The notes beneath the pieces are model-generated. The model saw only the letters and a list, made by a program, of their open reading frames with translations, had not been told where the DNA came from and did no database searches. The position numbers were made by a program, and so were the translations under genes. 64,000 bases of DNA from NCBI RefSeq assembly GCF_000350225.1, contig NW_005179151.1, forward strand, positions 188,777-252,776, given 5' to 3'. The DNA comes from Chondrus crispus. Its lineage: Eukaryota; Rhodophyta; Florideophyceae; Gigartinales; Gigartinaceae. Below are positions 43,801-55,315 of the stretch, piece after piece (within the stretch, counting starts at the first letter, position 1; every line of letters starts with the position of its first letter).

Positions 43801-46800
43801 CAAGAGATAATTTCGTTACTCTCGTTACAGGCAGATATTCAGAGGCGCATCCCCTCCAAACGCGAAAGAGCGCCTTGTATCGAGTGGGCCCTCGCCCAGT
43901 TTACCATTTCAGCCTACGCTCTTCTACAGCAGTTCAGAGATGAAATGCTGTCGAGCATCGGTACTACAGTACTGGACTTTCTCTCAGTATCTACAACAGC
44001 TCTCTTCGCCTTCCAAAGACGCAGGCTTGCTTCAGGAACATTGCAATCAAACGCCACGGCTTGAATCTCCGTAAGCATATTCAAAATCGACGTACATGAT
44101 ATAATCGATTCCGCACAAACATCAGCATTGTCATCCTCAGAATGCTCAGCAATATCCGGGCAGTCGCTCCTACAGTTTCTCTCCTCTTCGAACGTTCCCA
44201 GAACGCGGTCCGATGCAATTGCCTGTATTGGTATTTTCATCAGTTTCTATCACAGATACATGCCAGAGGTTAAAGCTGTACAGTACATTGGAATGACACG
44301 TGTCCACGGGAGATGTCGATGACGCTCTGAAAAAGAGCGACCTGTACCGAGGGTGGCCTACCTCAAAATGAGCCTTATTTCGCGACCCACCGTATGAGAC
44401 AAACGTTTCGCACTAAACTTGCGCCACAAGTTACTGGGAAAAGAAAACGCCGAAGTAAAACATTTGGTCATGTTCCCGTTACACTATATGTCTGGCCACT
44501 CCAGCCCAAGGCCATGAAGGTGCTTTGCCAAATTCGCTATTCCTCGCCGCGAAATATTCAAGACAAGTACAGCAGTCATCTTAGACACAGTTGCTTACCG
44601 ACTCCAAATAGACCTGTAGTTTTACAATACGCACAGCCACAGGACGATTCAACGTGGCCTCCAAAGCTCCGTCGAGGGGGGGGGGGGGGGGGAAGGCCCT
44701 GCTTGGCTGTTGCTTCTGATGATACATTATGAGACCGCATTCGACCTTCGTGGTTCTAACAATGCTGGCGCTCAGAGCATATCAAGAGAGGGTCAAGAAT
44801 ATCTCCTTTCGAGAGGTGTGAGGATTTTACGTTTTGATTGCTGTTGTAGTACCTTTTGATTCTGGCGAGAGGTAACTTAGCTCTACCGTACAGCCATTTG
44901 ACCCACATGAAATTTCCTAAACGTCGTTTACCCCAGAAAATGAGAAGGAACTATTTAAGGCTAGAAATCGGTCCTGGTCCAAGAGCTTGCCCAAACTGTA
45001 CAGTATGTCACTGGTAAAACCAGAATCGCATGCCTTGGAAGAGCACCTTCTGCCATTCGGGAGAATTCGAATGCACCTTTCCCATGCCCTATGAGAGCAG
45101 ATGCTATATTTCTTTCTCATGAGGTTTTTGGCTTGAGACAGTAGAGGACTCTAAGCCCCAGGCCACATTGGCATCTCAGTGAAGCAGGTAAATGCCATCT
45201 ATTACACGAAGTCCAGCAAAAGCCTATCAAACACACAGAGACGAGGCCGTAATCCTGCTCTCTATGTTTGTCCAACAATCATATCGATTGTAAGTTGTGG
45301 GCGTAGTCGCACACGAATTCGCGGGCGGTGGACATCCTGCAGCAACGACTGATGCTGTCACGCCTTTATTAACCTTGTCAGTGGAAGAGAGACATTGGAA
45401 CCATTGCATTGTTGTCTTCGGTGAGAGTAAGTACAATACAAGAGGAGACCAAACACAGTCTACGTTGACAGGGTTCTGCACCAATGCATGCTTGTGTTGT
45501 TCTCCCCCATCCCTTTGTTCGAAGCAAATGCACCGTATTTTTCTTGCACTGCTGTCTGGGTTGCGTGTGCTCCACATATCTAGTGCATCTATTATACAGT
45601 ACCTTCGAAGGTACCTTTTGGTGCTGTACCTTGCAATAGATGGATTACCGTCGCTGCTGCAATATAGATTTCAATTGAAATAATAATGGAGTGTATGGCC
45701 CCGTCTTTGCAAATTGTCTCCTGTATTTCTGAAGTTGTGCTGTATTCAGAACGTGTTGAAAGGATTTGGACTTCAGTTAAAAAGTTATGTCCAGTGAATA
45801 GAATTAGAAACCAGTGCTCGAACAACTAGAGCGGATTGGTCATCAGCCTGGCATGACGCATGGCTTCCACACTGCTATTTTATAATCCTGTTCATAGCGC
45901 GCGTTCAGTTTGAAAAACGAAGGGATCCCTCTTTCAAACTGGGCGTTGTCCGTAAAACTGATCCTCGAGGGTTTATATCCTGCCACCAATGTGTGCACGT
46001 AGCCCCCCTTCTCTGCGAATCTCCCTTATGAAACTTAACCTGGTTGGACATCTGCCCTACTGACCCAGTCTATCACTTGGCGAACGACAATGTTGATAAA
46101 AACGTTATTGCGCCACTTCTCCGGGATCACTCCAGCATGAGTACCCTCACTTGCTGAGACCATACGAAGGGCGATGAGGTCTTTCCTCTTTCTGTAACCA
46201 GCTGCCGCGTTGCGAAGTGCACACTCAATGATTTAAGCATTGCGTCAGAGCAGTCCGCACTCGTGGATCGCTAGAGTTTAGCGTTCATAGTGCATACCAT
46301 ATGGTGCTTAAATGCTTCCGTTTTTTGACTTTCGTGCTCTTCGCCGTTCATCACCTTGATCCCAAATGCTGAGAAATACCAACTGAGATGTCATGTTGCT
46401 CACTATTCTAAAAAAGGACTTTGTGTACCCTTCATGAAGGGTGGGAGGTAGCAACAAGGAATGAGCAAATCGTCAATTGCAACGTGGCTTGCACAAGTCA
46501 GTCATAGGTCGCAGAGTGTGGGGATATTTTTAGGTACGATTTCTGGGTACTGTACCTGAAGGTACAGTACAGCACAGCCAACGATTATGACAATACTGTA
46601 GAGGTCGGACCATCTTTTAAATTTCTTCCGGCATTTAAGTACAAAATTTGTCTGCGCTTTTTCCAGGTACAGTTACGGCGTGGGTGCTGTCTGTCCGACC
46701 AAAATGACGCAATGCTATACCACGGAGAGAGAAGGCTCCGTCCAAGACCCGTCTGGAGTGTTCATGCTGCCGTTGAACATCACAGTTGGAGAAGGTACTT

Positions 46801-46970
46801 GATACTTGGGTGAGCCCCATGACATCTAGCTTTAGGTTCCATTCGCGCCTCTCCATCATACACTGCACATACGGAAACATGGTTTTGCGGACACATGAGT
46901 TTTTTGATTCTCGAAGATGGTCGGCTGCATCACGGACAAAATCCTGTAGAACAGCATGTGTCAGTGGGAT
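40877..46970. other. Long spacer without recognisable genes
   Basis: AT-rich with short frames only. It holds an A17 run (41441-41457), a G17 run (44676-44692) and a GTACTGTACC-TGAA-GGTACAGTAC hairpin (46547-46570). Frames up to 185 codons (43386-43943) carry no domain I can support. Confidence 0.4.
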
Positions 46971-47612
46971 TTATGCTCCAAGTGCACTCCGAGCCTGCCC
47001 GACCTGCTCTTGATCAAAAAGGGCAAGGGCCTGATCGAGCTCGTCCCTGGCTGCATCAATAGCCATCTGGCAAAACTTCAAAACTTCGGAGCGAGGTCTC
47101 TCCTTTGTCGCCGTGGCGTCGAAGTATTCGACGACCTGGTTGAGGTATTCGAATGCCTCTCGAGAGTGTCGTTCCGCCGTTTCGGCGGTCTGCTTGTCTA
47201 ACCAAAGCGCACTCTTCCTTGCGCTTCCCAAAACGTCATTTCCGGTCAACACGACTTTGATGACTCTTCGGACATCACCATTTGTCCCCTTCGACACATC
47301 GTCAGAAAGGTCTCGGAGAGAATCATGCACGCGCACAAGGGGGACTAAGCTCGATGAAAGTGGCTCCTTTGGCCTTCGTCTCGCCAGTGATGAGGCCGGT
47401 AGCAGAGGTAGGGCGATGGCGAATGCGAACGCTTGCAGTACAGCCTTTCGTGATACTGGGAGGGGTTGTGTGGGGCGTTTGCCTTCAATAGACATAGACG
47501 TGAGCTGGAGAGGAGTGATTAAAGGATGATAACTGTGGTGCCGGAGGCGCGGAGGTAATGACGGGCTTTGAAATGCGTGTGTTGGCTTTGCCTTGGTGTG
47601 TGATGTGACCAT
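46971..47612 (-). CDS. Candidate plastid (thylakoid-lumen) helical protein, PsbQ-like
   Basis: 213 residues from ATG 47612; the frame is open further upstream. The first 40 residues are rich in Ser, Pro, His and Thr without acids, like a plastid transit peptide. Then SRKAVLQAFAFAIALPLLPASSLA (about 53-76, split here for length: basic SRK, hydrophobic core, ASSLA cleavage site) resembles a thylakoid lumen signal. The remaining 135 residues are predicted helical, with heptad-like stretches (LVRVHDSLRDLSDD, WLDKQTAETAERHSREAFEY). Size and four-helix character suit PsbQ-type extrinsic proteins of photosystem II, which stabilise the oxygen-evolving centre. Sequence identity to PsbQ is not obvious to me, so another lumenal helical protein is possible. 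Confidence 0.6.
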   Translation of the reverse strand: MVTSHTKAKPTHAFQSPSLPPRLRHHSYHPLITPLQLTSMSIEGKRPTQPLPVSRKAVLQAFAFAIALPLLPASSLARRRPKEPLSSSLVPLVRVHDSLRDLSDDVSKGTNGDVRRVIKVVLTGNDVLGSARKSALWLDKQTAETAERHSREAFEYLNQVVEYFDATATKERPRSEVLKFCQMAIDAARDELDQALALFDQEQVGQARSALGA

Positions 47613-48488
47613 TTTTTCGGTGAGGTAGCTGAGCAGAGGGGCACAGCGCCGCCCCAAGTTCCAAAGTACCGCAACGGGGACGGGCGATGGGCTTTGAAGA
47701 GGCAAGGGCGGGGAGGCGGGTCTCAGTGGCGGAAAGCACTCGTGAGAAGAAGACTCCTTGTGAGCTCGAGGACATGAGCACGGAGATAGAGGGAGAGCAG
47801 AAGCATTGGCTCTGGCAGGTACATTACTGTACACATGTAGGAGCATGTTTGGTGAGTTTGGGAAAATGTGAAAGCGGCCAATGGAAATGCAAAATCGGAA
47901 AAGTTAAATGCGTTTTATGAAGAAAAACATTTAAAAAATATGCCGAAGGCCAGGAGGGATCGACAGACATGATTGGGTCCTGGACAGGTCGCAGGACCAG
48001 ACCGGTGGATGAGGATCACGATCGTGATCAGAGTCCACCGACTGGCGTTGCTGCCATCGGCGGCCAGACACCGTATTGTACCCTTTGGTACAGTATATCC
48101 ATCACTCTGATTGCATCGGAAGCTCCGATGCACATTATCATGTTAAGCCACCCTTCCCGTTCTCCTCCTCTTCCGTAGCCTTCGATAACATCTGCTCATG
48201 TTCCTCAAGTTCCATGCTCTAAGCTGGCCATTGCTATTCTTTCTCAAAAAACCTAAACTTTTTCCGATGCACCGATATCCGTGCAACGGGAACCCTTCTG
48301 CATGAATGCAACACTAGAACCCAGCCTGTCTCGAAAGTCAGACATGGTCGGCCGGTCGTCACGCTTCCCCATATAAACGCAGCAACGGTCGCCCCCGCCA
48401 CTACCCTCGAACCCTATTGTATAACTCTTCAGTTCAAGACAACCTTCTACAATTCCAGATCATCCATTCGCGATCTACCTCTACATAA
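47613..48488. other. Intergenic spacer
   Basis: Between the candidate lumenal protein (its 5' side) and the 3' end of the zinc-finger gene. Contains an open continuation of the lumenal frame up to 47846, judged untranslated. No other gene seen. Confidence 0.4.
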
Positions 48489-49442
48489 TTATGGCTCCCT
48501 CCCATGAATCTTCCTCGTGTGCCTTGTCAGACTTGACCTCTGTCCAAACGCAGTTCCGCATTCGCACAGAAAGGGGCGTCGCTTTTCATGCACAGTGAGC
48601 ACGTGCGCATCCAAGAAGCTCTTTCTTCCAAACCGATTCCCGCATTGTTTGCATTTATACGGTCGTATCTTGGCATGCACCATTCGCATGTGTCGGTTTC
48701 TGTCACTTCCTCGCCGAAATCGCGCCTCACACTGCGGGCATCCGTAGGCCCTACTCTGTCCAGCCACCGTAAACGTCGTGGGGCTCTTCACCACCCTGCC
48801 TCCAGATGTCGGCGGCAGCGGTGCCATTACTCTCTGCGGGTTTGTGCTCCCGGCCGTCATTCGCGCGTCCGTAGCAGCGGGGTAAACTGAATTTGACGAA
48901 GTGGCATGCACGGATCGCCAATGCATGTTCAAGTGACCCGGCTTGCGAAACCGCACGCCGCAAACAACGCAAGGGATGTTCATCTTGCAGATTTCGTCGC
49001 TGGTGGGGCGATCGCTGCGATTGGGCGGCGGGGAGGAGGTCTGTCGCGAAGCATGATGCCTAGAATGCTCAGAGGCGGAGGAGCTTCGTGCATCTGCTGC
49101 AGAGGTGCTTGAGCTGGCCATGACCGTGGCCCAGAATCGGTCAGCGGACCGAGGTGGACGAGAGCGGTGCGTAGTGGATGCGACCGACGTAGAGGAAGCC
49201 GAAGGTGGCGCAGGTAGAGGACATGACGAACGAAGGGAGAGGAGAGAAGCAGCGCATGCAGCCGGAAGGGAAGACGAACGATTGTTTGGGATAGAAGGTG
49301 CTGCAGGCATTGGGACAACTGTGACACTACCGCAAGTTGAAGATGCTGATGAAGCGGTTGGAGAGGAAGGATGGATTCGTGCTGGATAGGGAACGAAGGA
49401 TGGGGAGGAGGTGTGCATCGAGGGCAATTGTGCGTATTGCAT
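48489..49442 (-). CDS. C2H2 zinc-finger protein with four fingers
   Basis: 317 residues from ATG 49442 (the frame is open upstream but without an ATG). The N-terminal 160 residues are Ser/Pro/Ala-rich and probably disordered. Four C2H2 fingers follow: CVVCGVRF...HWRSVH, then after a 50-residue linker CPQCEARF...HMRMVH, CKQCGNRF...HVLTVH and CECGTAFG...HTRKIH. The last three are tandem with linkers such as AKIRPYK and EKRRPFL, the classical spacing for DNA binding. In the last finger the cysteines are separated by one residue (C-E-C) instead of two, so its fold may differ. The protein ends a few residues after finger four. Likely a nuclear DNA-binding transcription factor; targets unknown. Confidence 0.87.
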   Translation of the reverse strand: MQYAQLPSMHTSSPSFVPYPARIHPSSPTASSASSTCGSVTVVPMPAAPSIPNNRSSSLPAACAASLLSLRSSCPLPAPPSASSTSVASTTHRSRPPRSADRFWATVMASSSTSAADARSSSASEHSRHHASRQTSSPPPNRSDRPTSDEICKMNIPCVVCGVRFRKPGHLNMHWRSVHATSSNSVYPAATDARMTAGSTNPQRVMAPLPPTSGGRVVKSPTTFTVAGQSRAYGCPQCEARFRRGSDRNRHMRMVHAKIRPYKCKQCGNRFGRKSFLDAHVLTVHEKRRPFLCECGTAFGQRSSLTRHTRKIHGREP

Positions 49443-50525
49443 GACTTTAGAAACTGAGATGAGATGGGATTTTAGGGGAGTGGAGGTGTGGGATGAAGGG
49501 AGTGGGAAGACAAGGAAGGCTACGGAAGGGCGGGTTAACAGTGCTTGAGAAGATGGGAGGTAAGCAGTCGATTTGCGTTGGGAAACTAGGCAGGGGGTTT
49601 GTAAGGCCACGTTTACCGCTCAGCCATGAGGGAGAGGGGCAATTGCACAATCTTCTCGGTGCATGCCTGGGGTTGGATGGTGCAATCGTCAAGGACACGT
49701 GAGGAGTGGCGGGCGGAGCGGGGCCGGACATGACGGCTGTGTTAGTCGACGGGACTCCAAGACCCTGCGCCGAGAATGTGCGAAGAGGGTATGCGATAGG
49801 AACTTGTTGAGGGCTTCGGCCCGAGCGATGTAGACAAATTGCGTTGTCTTACGAGCACGTGCTGAGATTTAAAGAAGACATATGCGGAATACTGTACAGA
49901 TGTACGTGCTTCACGAGCCCTGCTACAAAACATCTCGATATTCCTTTGGCTGAATTGCAACAAGCTCCTGAGATAAAACCCTCGAGGGGAAGCATGCAAT
50001 CTGCCGTCTGCGCACCACCTTACAACAACAGACTCGCCACGCCCCGCCTTTAACTCTTTGCTGTCACGACTCACTCCCGCTTTACTCCATCCGTATGTTG
50101 CAGCCTCGCTATACAATCCCAAGCCAACATCTCCGACAAATCCACCATCTAAGTTACAACGCGCAAAATCCATGGACCAAGACTCGTCATACCGTTTACC
50201 GCCTTCCCTCAAAACCCCTGTCCCACAGGGCCATACTCGTGCCCTCCAACAAGGCGACAACGGGTGCACTGCGCACGACATCACTCGTCTATCCGCACTC
50301 GCTTCGCCTAGCACAAGAGTTTAGAGCACCTCTCCCACTCACACCCCTCCCTCCCCATGTTCTCCCCTCATACAAATGGCGGCTGATAGCAAGCCTGCTC
50401 GTTGTACATGCTCCTTCGGATCCACTCCACGGATTTATAGGAGCCTAGTACCTTCTTCGATCCTCAGATGTAACGACATGTGTACGATACTCTGACACAC
50501 GCTTTCAATCTGTGGTAACATACCG
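49443..50525. other. Intergenic spacer, unassigned frames
   Basis: Shared region between the zinc-finger gene start and the NASP-like gene stop. A 190-codon minus-strand frame (49742-50314) and a 117-codon plus-strand frame (50095-50448) overlap, and neither has a recognisable domain. I do not call a gene. Confidence 0.35.
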
Positions 50526-51824
50526 CTACTTATCCTTCTTCGCTCGCTTGCGCGGCTGCACAACAGTAGCCTCCTTCGCCTCTCCCGCTCGCTTTTCACC
50601 CTGCTTGAGTAACGTCACGGCCGGCATTATAGCTTCCTCAAATCCACTCAGCTCCTCTCTCAGTTCCTTGATCGTTTCTTCATCACTCTCGGCATCCTCA
50701 AACGCACGCACGCTCTCCTTGAGAGCCTCAACGGCCTTGACAGCTGCATCTCGTCTCATTGCCAAATATTGTTTGTAAAGAACCTCGGCCTTCCTCCGAC
50801 CACTCAAAAGCGTGCTCGCAATATCATACTCTCTCGAAGCCGCTTCCCACGCATCGCCTTCAAGCAAGAGATCACCTAGACAGCCATGCACATCCCCCAA
50901 GCGGCTGTTGAAGCGATCGGCACCTCCCTTGACGAGTCTCTCGAAGGCGACCCTGGCGGCTTCCAATTGGGTCCACGCAAGTTCCTCATTATCATCCTCA
51001 TCCTCCAAATCCTCTTCCGCCGGGGCAGCATCGCCCTTCGCTTTTGCGCCAAGAACGCCTTGCCTTTGGCCCGCTTTTCTGACAAAGCCCAACAACGACT
51101 TCCCGTAGCCAGTGAGCAGCTCTGCAAAGCCCGCGGATTCCTGTGCCTCATCCGGCACACTGGTCAAGAGCAATACAAAGAGACGCGTAGCCTCCTGTAG
51201 CATGACACCAGCCTTGTCTTCATTGGTGGTCACGGCGACGCCGCCGCCAACCTCGGCCAGGCCTGACGCCAAAGTGAGGGCCATGGCGCGACGAAAGGTG
51301 GCGGCGGAATCTTGGCCGAGGAGCTCAGTCACATCAGCACTGGATAATTCAATTTCCTTGGAGTCCAGCTGAGATACCTTAGGTTCGGGGATACTGTCCG
51401 CTTCCGACAGCGCTTCTGCGACAGCAGTGACGGCCGCGTCGGCGGCTTCGGAACTCGAGGGGCCGGCGGGTTTCGTTGTTGTTGTTGTAGAATGGGTGGT
51501 TTCGGGCTTGGTAGTGTCGGTCTTGGCAGAGTCATTTGACTCGTTTGCGTTGTGGCCGGCTTGTTGCGCCAGTTGATCCTCGGCTTGCTTGACTACGTCC
51601 TCTACGTTAGAATCTGGGTCACTCTGAGGACTTTTACCCTGTGACACATCTTTGGGATCCTTCTGTTCATCGGGGGTGGTGGTGGAAAGCTGGGACGCGG
51701 CAGGTCGGGTGGAGGAGTCAGGGATGTTGGGACTTGGAGGGGTGAGCGTTTCGTGGTTCGACGTGACGGTGTGTTGAGGCGGAACGGAGACTTCGACTGG
51801 TGCTGAGGCGGCGTTCTCAGACAT
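50526..51824 (-). CDS. NASP: NASP/Hif1-family (SHNi-TPR) histone chaperone
   Basis: 432 residues from ATG 51824. The N-terminal 150 residues are disordered, rich in Ser, Thr, Pro and Glu. A first TPR-like helix pair (about 165-225) contains ATFRRAMALTLASGLAEVGG. An acidic insert follows (EEDLEDEDDNEE, about 262-275), as in NASP, where it interrupts a TPR and binds histones. Then come LAWTQLEAARVAFERL, RLGDVHGCLGDLLLEGD and WEAASREYDIASTLLSG with AEVLYKQYLAM, the helix pattern of SHNi-TPR. A coiled region and a basic tail RKRAKK (a nuclear signal) end the protein. The family carries H3-H4, and in animals H1, between cytoplasm and chromatin. Order and acidic insert make the call; identity is moderate. 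Confidence 0.82.
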   Translation of the reverse strand: MSENAASAPVEVSVPPQHTVTSNHETLTPPSPNIPDSSTRPAASQLSTTTPDEQKDPKDVSQGKSPQSDPDSNVEDVVKQAEDQLAQQAGHNANESNDSAKTDTTKPETTHSTTTTTKPAGPSSSEAADAAVTAVAEALSEADSIPEPKVSQLDSKEIELSSADVTELLGQDSAATFRRAMALTLASGLAEVGGGVAVTTNEDKAGVMLQEATRLFVLLLTSVPDEAQESAGFAELLTGYGKSLLGFVRKAGQRQGVLGAKAKGDAAPAEEDLEDEDDNEELAWTQLEAARVAFERLVKGGADRFNSRLGDVHGCLGDLLLEGDAWEAASREYDIASTLLSGRRKAEVLYKQYLAMRRDAAVKAVEALKESVRAFEDAESDEETIKELREELSGFEEAIMPAVTLLKQGEKRAGEAKEATVVQPRKRAKKDK

Positions 51825-54383
51825 GTTTGGAGTGTGAAGAAAACGGAAGGGGAGTGGGACGGGATGTAGCGACGATGAGCAATGGCGGGAGATGGGGCGG
51901 TTTGGATTTGAGTTTTGGAATCGTGTTGATGAAGAAAGGCTCTGAGTACTAGTTTTCGCAAAATTTGAGCGCCCAAATCGGATACAGTATAAAAAGTTTA
52001 AAAGTAAAAAGGATGGCAGTTCGCATCGGGCAAAATTCCCGATTTCGTTAAGGCAATACTTTTTGGGAAATAAAAGGATTGTCTTATTTAGAGTTTCCAG
52101 AATTATATCTACTGTACATTATTAAAGCCTTGTTGATATCGTACACGTGGCCACAACTTCAGTAGATCTGCAAGCGTTTCAAAGAAATTCTCCTTGCCCT
52201 TGCAAGATCACACGTCTTCCTCTCCCAATAAACACATAAACATAAACATAAACAGGTGGCTCTTCGAGCAGAAGAGGATTCGATGTGCTCTTCTGTGTCT
52301 TTCAAATCTGACGACGCACACCCACCTCTACCGTGGCCCCATCACTGTCCAAACCAAACATAAAAAAAAAAACACCTCTAGCATTTGTATTTTCGAAATC
52401 GCTCAACGGAAGCATCAGCACTTCCACCTTCTGCAGAGTTACGCACATGTCTTGTCGCTTTGCAGGACGGGAGCCCGGCAGCCGTAGAAGATCACTCAGC
52501 TAATCCCTTTTGGTATCCTCCCTTATCATACCATTGTCTCCCCGAGTAACCGCAAGCTGAGCTTGCGAAACTCCCACTCCCTTGCGCGGGACACTCTCTA
52601 CAACGCTTGACGTCTATCACAATCCCGCAAATATTCTACACCACACCTTCAGCCTGTCAGGCCTCACCGTCAGAATCCACCTGACTCCTTTACCTGAGCA
52701 TTGAAACCCAAGGTGCACCTGGATGCATCCTTGTCACCGTCAATCACAACGCTCAGGTCAAGGCTCGAGTGCCTGTATATTTCCGAGTCCTCCCTGCCAT
52801 GACATCCTGTTCCTCACCTCAACAACTTTTACTCGATCCTTTCACATGCATCCAGATCATAAATCAAGTGCAACTGCTCAGCGATCATCCGTGCGCATTC
52901 TCTCGCCGGAAACAGCTGGTACACCAATCTTAAATAGGCACACAGAGATTACACCATATGCGCATGTTTCTGATAGTATCGCATGAATCGTAAGAGTTGC
53001 GGTACCCTTTGCACTCCCATCTTCGTACAGTCTCGCTTACTCACGCCATCACGCCCCGAGCTTGCGACCAATTCCCTCACGCTTTCCATGCCGGCGATGT
53101 CGCAAGTAGCCACGGCACTCTTATCTATAATCTCCACTTGCTTGCTGCCACCGCAGTTTCTTCAACCACTTGGCCTGTCCAATCGCGGAACGAGAGAACA
53201 GCCACGTCTGTTTACAACGTTTCAGCTCACTTTCTCCCCATGAGGAGATATGGACCACAGAAAAGCCCGTACTTGTAGTAGGAGAAGTTGTATGTGAGAG
53301 CTGAGGCGTTGGCATGCCTGGTAGGTGTCTGGGTTATGGGATAGCGAGAAAAAAGAGTGGTTGAATCGATCGAGATGGCCACACAGATTGACGAAGGCGA
53401 GCACAAAATGTAATCTTCATTGTCCCATGATCTATTTCATTTTGACCTCGCCCAAATTGTTGCCTTTCTGATAGCGTTGCTCGTGCATAGTAGGTGTAAT
53501 TTGAAGTCCGAAGGCGAAACCTTTTTTCTGAATTCGAGAGTGAAAGCTGACCGCATAAGCATTCGCAACTTTATTTGCCTTCGCATTGCAAAACAAGAAC
53601 ATGTACTTTCACTTAATGCAACACCCAGTGCATCGTTCGAAATATGAGCGCTCATGTAAAACCTAACCCTTTCAGTTGTGTCCTTGTTAACTAGATTTTC
53701 CTCATACACAACTTACACTCATGTATTACATATTTGATACACATGTACGACATATTTGTGCTGCCATTATCTAGAAGATACGTTGAAAGGAGTGACAACC
53801 CAGAAGTAGTGCAGAGGAGTCACATCTCGAGACAGGGCTTCCAACGTTTACAAGTGAACAAAGTATTGAATGCCTGGGATTAGAAAGACAGGCTGGTACA
53901 TGCCAAGCCTTGTGTCCCATCAGCATCTTGCATCATCTCTTTCTATGCATTCAGAGCATTGAAGATGGTCTCTTTGCTAGATGTGAATTCCTTTGCGTCC
54001 CATGTCGGAATACTGAGGCGTAATCAGAGGCTTCAGCATACTCTCTTTCGCTTTCCACGCATCAAATCCTTCATGCTTTCCCATGTTCCAATTCGAATGG
54101 TATGCATTGTGGTTTTGCAAGAAGCGTTCGGGCATCTGCAATCACTCTCGAAAAGAGGTTCACGACAGTCTTTCACTTTATGCTATAACGAACTAGCGTG
54201 CTCCACGAATAATCCAAATGCGTATAAACGAGGAGTATGTCGGTTTGAACCCTGATCCCTTCCGCGTAAAACACAAGCATCGGTTCTACAGCATTTCAAG
54301 ATTCTTATCTTCACCGATTCCGTTCACCTTCACTCAATTTTTCACCCGAAAGTTTTAAAAACGTTCAGATCAATACTCTCGCC
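51825..54383. other. Spacer, nothing recognised
   Basis: 2.5 kb between the NASP-like gene start and the secreted-protein gene. Only short frames (under 100 codons) on both strands; no domain, RNA or repeat supported. Confidence 0.4.
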
Positions 54384-54830
54384 ATGTCTCAAACCAAAAC
54401 GTTTTCTGCAATTACCGCAGTATTTTTCGTCTATTCAATGGTTTCACTAGTAAACTCGGCAGCCTTGAACAAAAAATACTGTCGTCGGGAAGAAGGTGTG
54501 TCCCGATGTGTTGAAGAACCTCTCATGGTCGACGACGAGGATCTGTGGTGCCCTTATCGAGTCTGTGGGCCAAGCTACGTTGCAGCTCCGGAATGTCCAA
54601 GCGGAAGTGAACAGGCAACTCACAAGTGTAAAGTGACTACGGTAGATGACCCGATTCACGTATGTGTGGCAGGAAAAGTTCACAAGACTATGAAACTTCC
54701 TGTCGGCTGCGACAATGCGGACCCAAATTCGGACACATGTGAGAGTGAGGCCCGTGTGTGTGCCTGTGAACAAGTTAATCCATCACGGACTGTGCTTTCA
54801 CCAGAATTCAGAGTCTATCCGGATTGCTAG
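54384..54830 (+). CDS. Small secreted cysteine-rich protein
   Basis: 148 residues. An N-terminal signal peptide (residues 1-26: TFSAITAVFFVYSMVSLVNS, cleavage near NSA|AL) is followed by a mature chain of about 120 residues with 12 cysteines, enough for six disulphides. Spacing includes YCRREEGVSRC, WCPYRVC, ECPSGSEQATHKC, VCVAG, GCDN, TCESEARVCAC and a final DC. It is acidic with no transmembrane segment. No family recognised; lectin-like, inhibitor-like or cell-wall-associated roles are all possible. It has its own ATG and a stop directly after the last cysteine. It is the only plus-strand gene in the island apart from the WD40 gene. Confidence 0.7.
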   Translation: MSQTKTFSAITAVFFVYSMVSLVNSAALNKKYCRREEGVSRCVEEPLMVDDEDLWCPYRVCGPSYVAAPECPSGSEQATHKCKVTTVDDPIHVCVAGKVHKTMKLPVGCDNADPNSDTCESEARVCACEQVNPSRTVLSPEFRVYPDC

Positions 54831-55315
54831 GAATGTGGTCGCTTTTGTTAAGGAGGGGTCAGCTTAGGTTGCTGAGGCCTTCAAAAAACTGATTGAGGCA
54901 TACTTTGAAAACAGTAGAGAAACAGGTAGGGAAGCGCTCTAATGTAGTATCTTTTTTAAACTCGTTCCACGGTGAGTAAGAGCAAATGAGATTTTATCTT
55001 CATTGGAAAAATTCATCTAGTTTGTTAGATTAGCCTCTGCCTTCTATGTGACTTGTTCTTCACTCGACGACATCTAGGGAGTGAGCTCTAAGACTGAAGC
55101 CGTTGACTTTAAAGTCCGTGAACAGACACAGTTTACATACTATAAACAGATCTACGGTACAAGTGTTTACTTGTCCACGTGAGTCAAAAAAAAGATCAAC
55201 AGTCACATACCAACACCCAAATGCGATACAGTGCACACATTTCTGCAGTTAAACCTAGGCGTATAAACTGGCAGAGATGGTGTAGTGTACGTATGTATGA
55301 CATAATAATCTTCTG
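54831..55315. other. Intergenic spacer
   Basis: 3' ends of two convergent genes. AT-rich, no gene seen; possible polyadenylation signals cannot be assigned with confidence. Confidence 0.4.

Noticed and set aside
44676..44692. G17 run (also A17 at 41441 and C14 at 61600)
   Set aside because: Simple homopolymers; lengths may be inexact and no function is implied.
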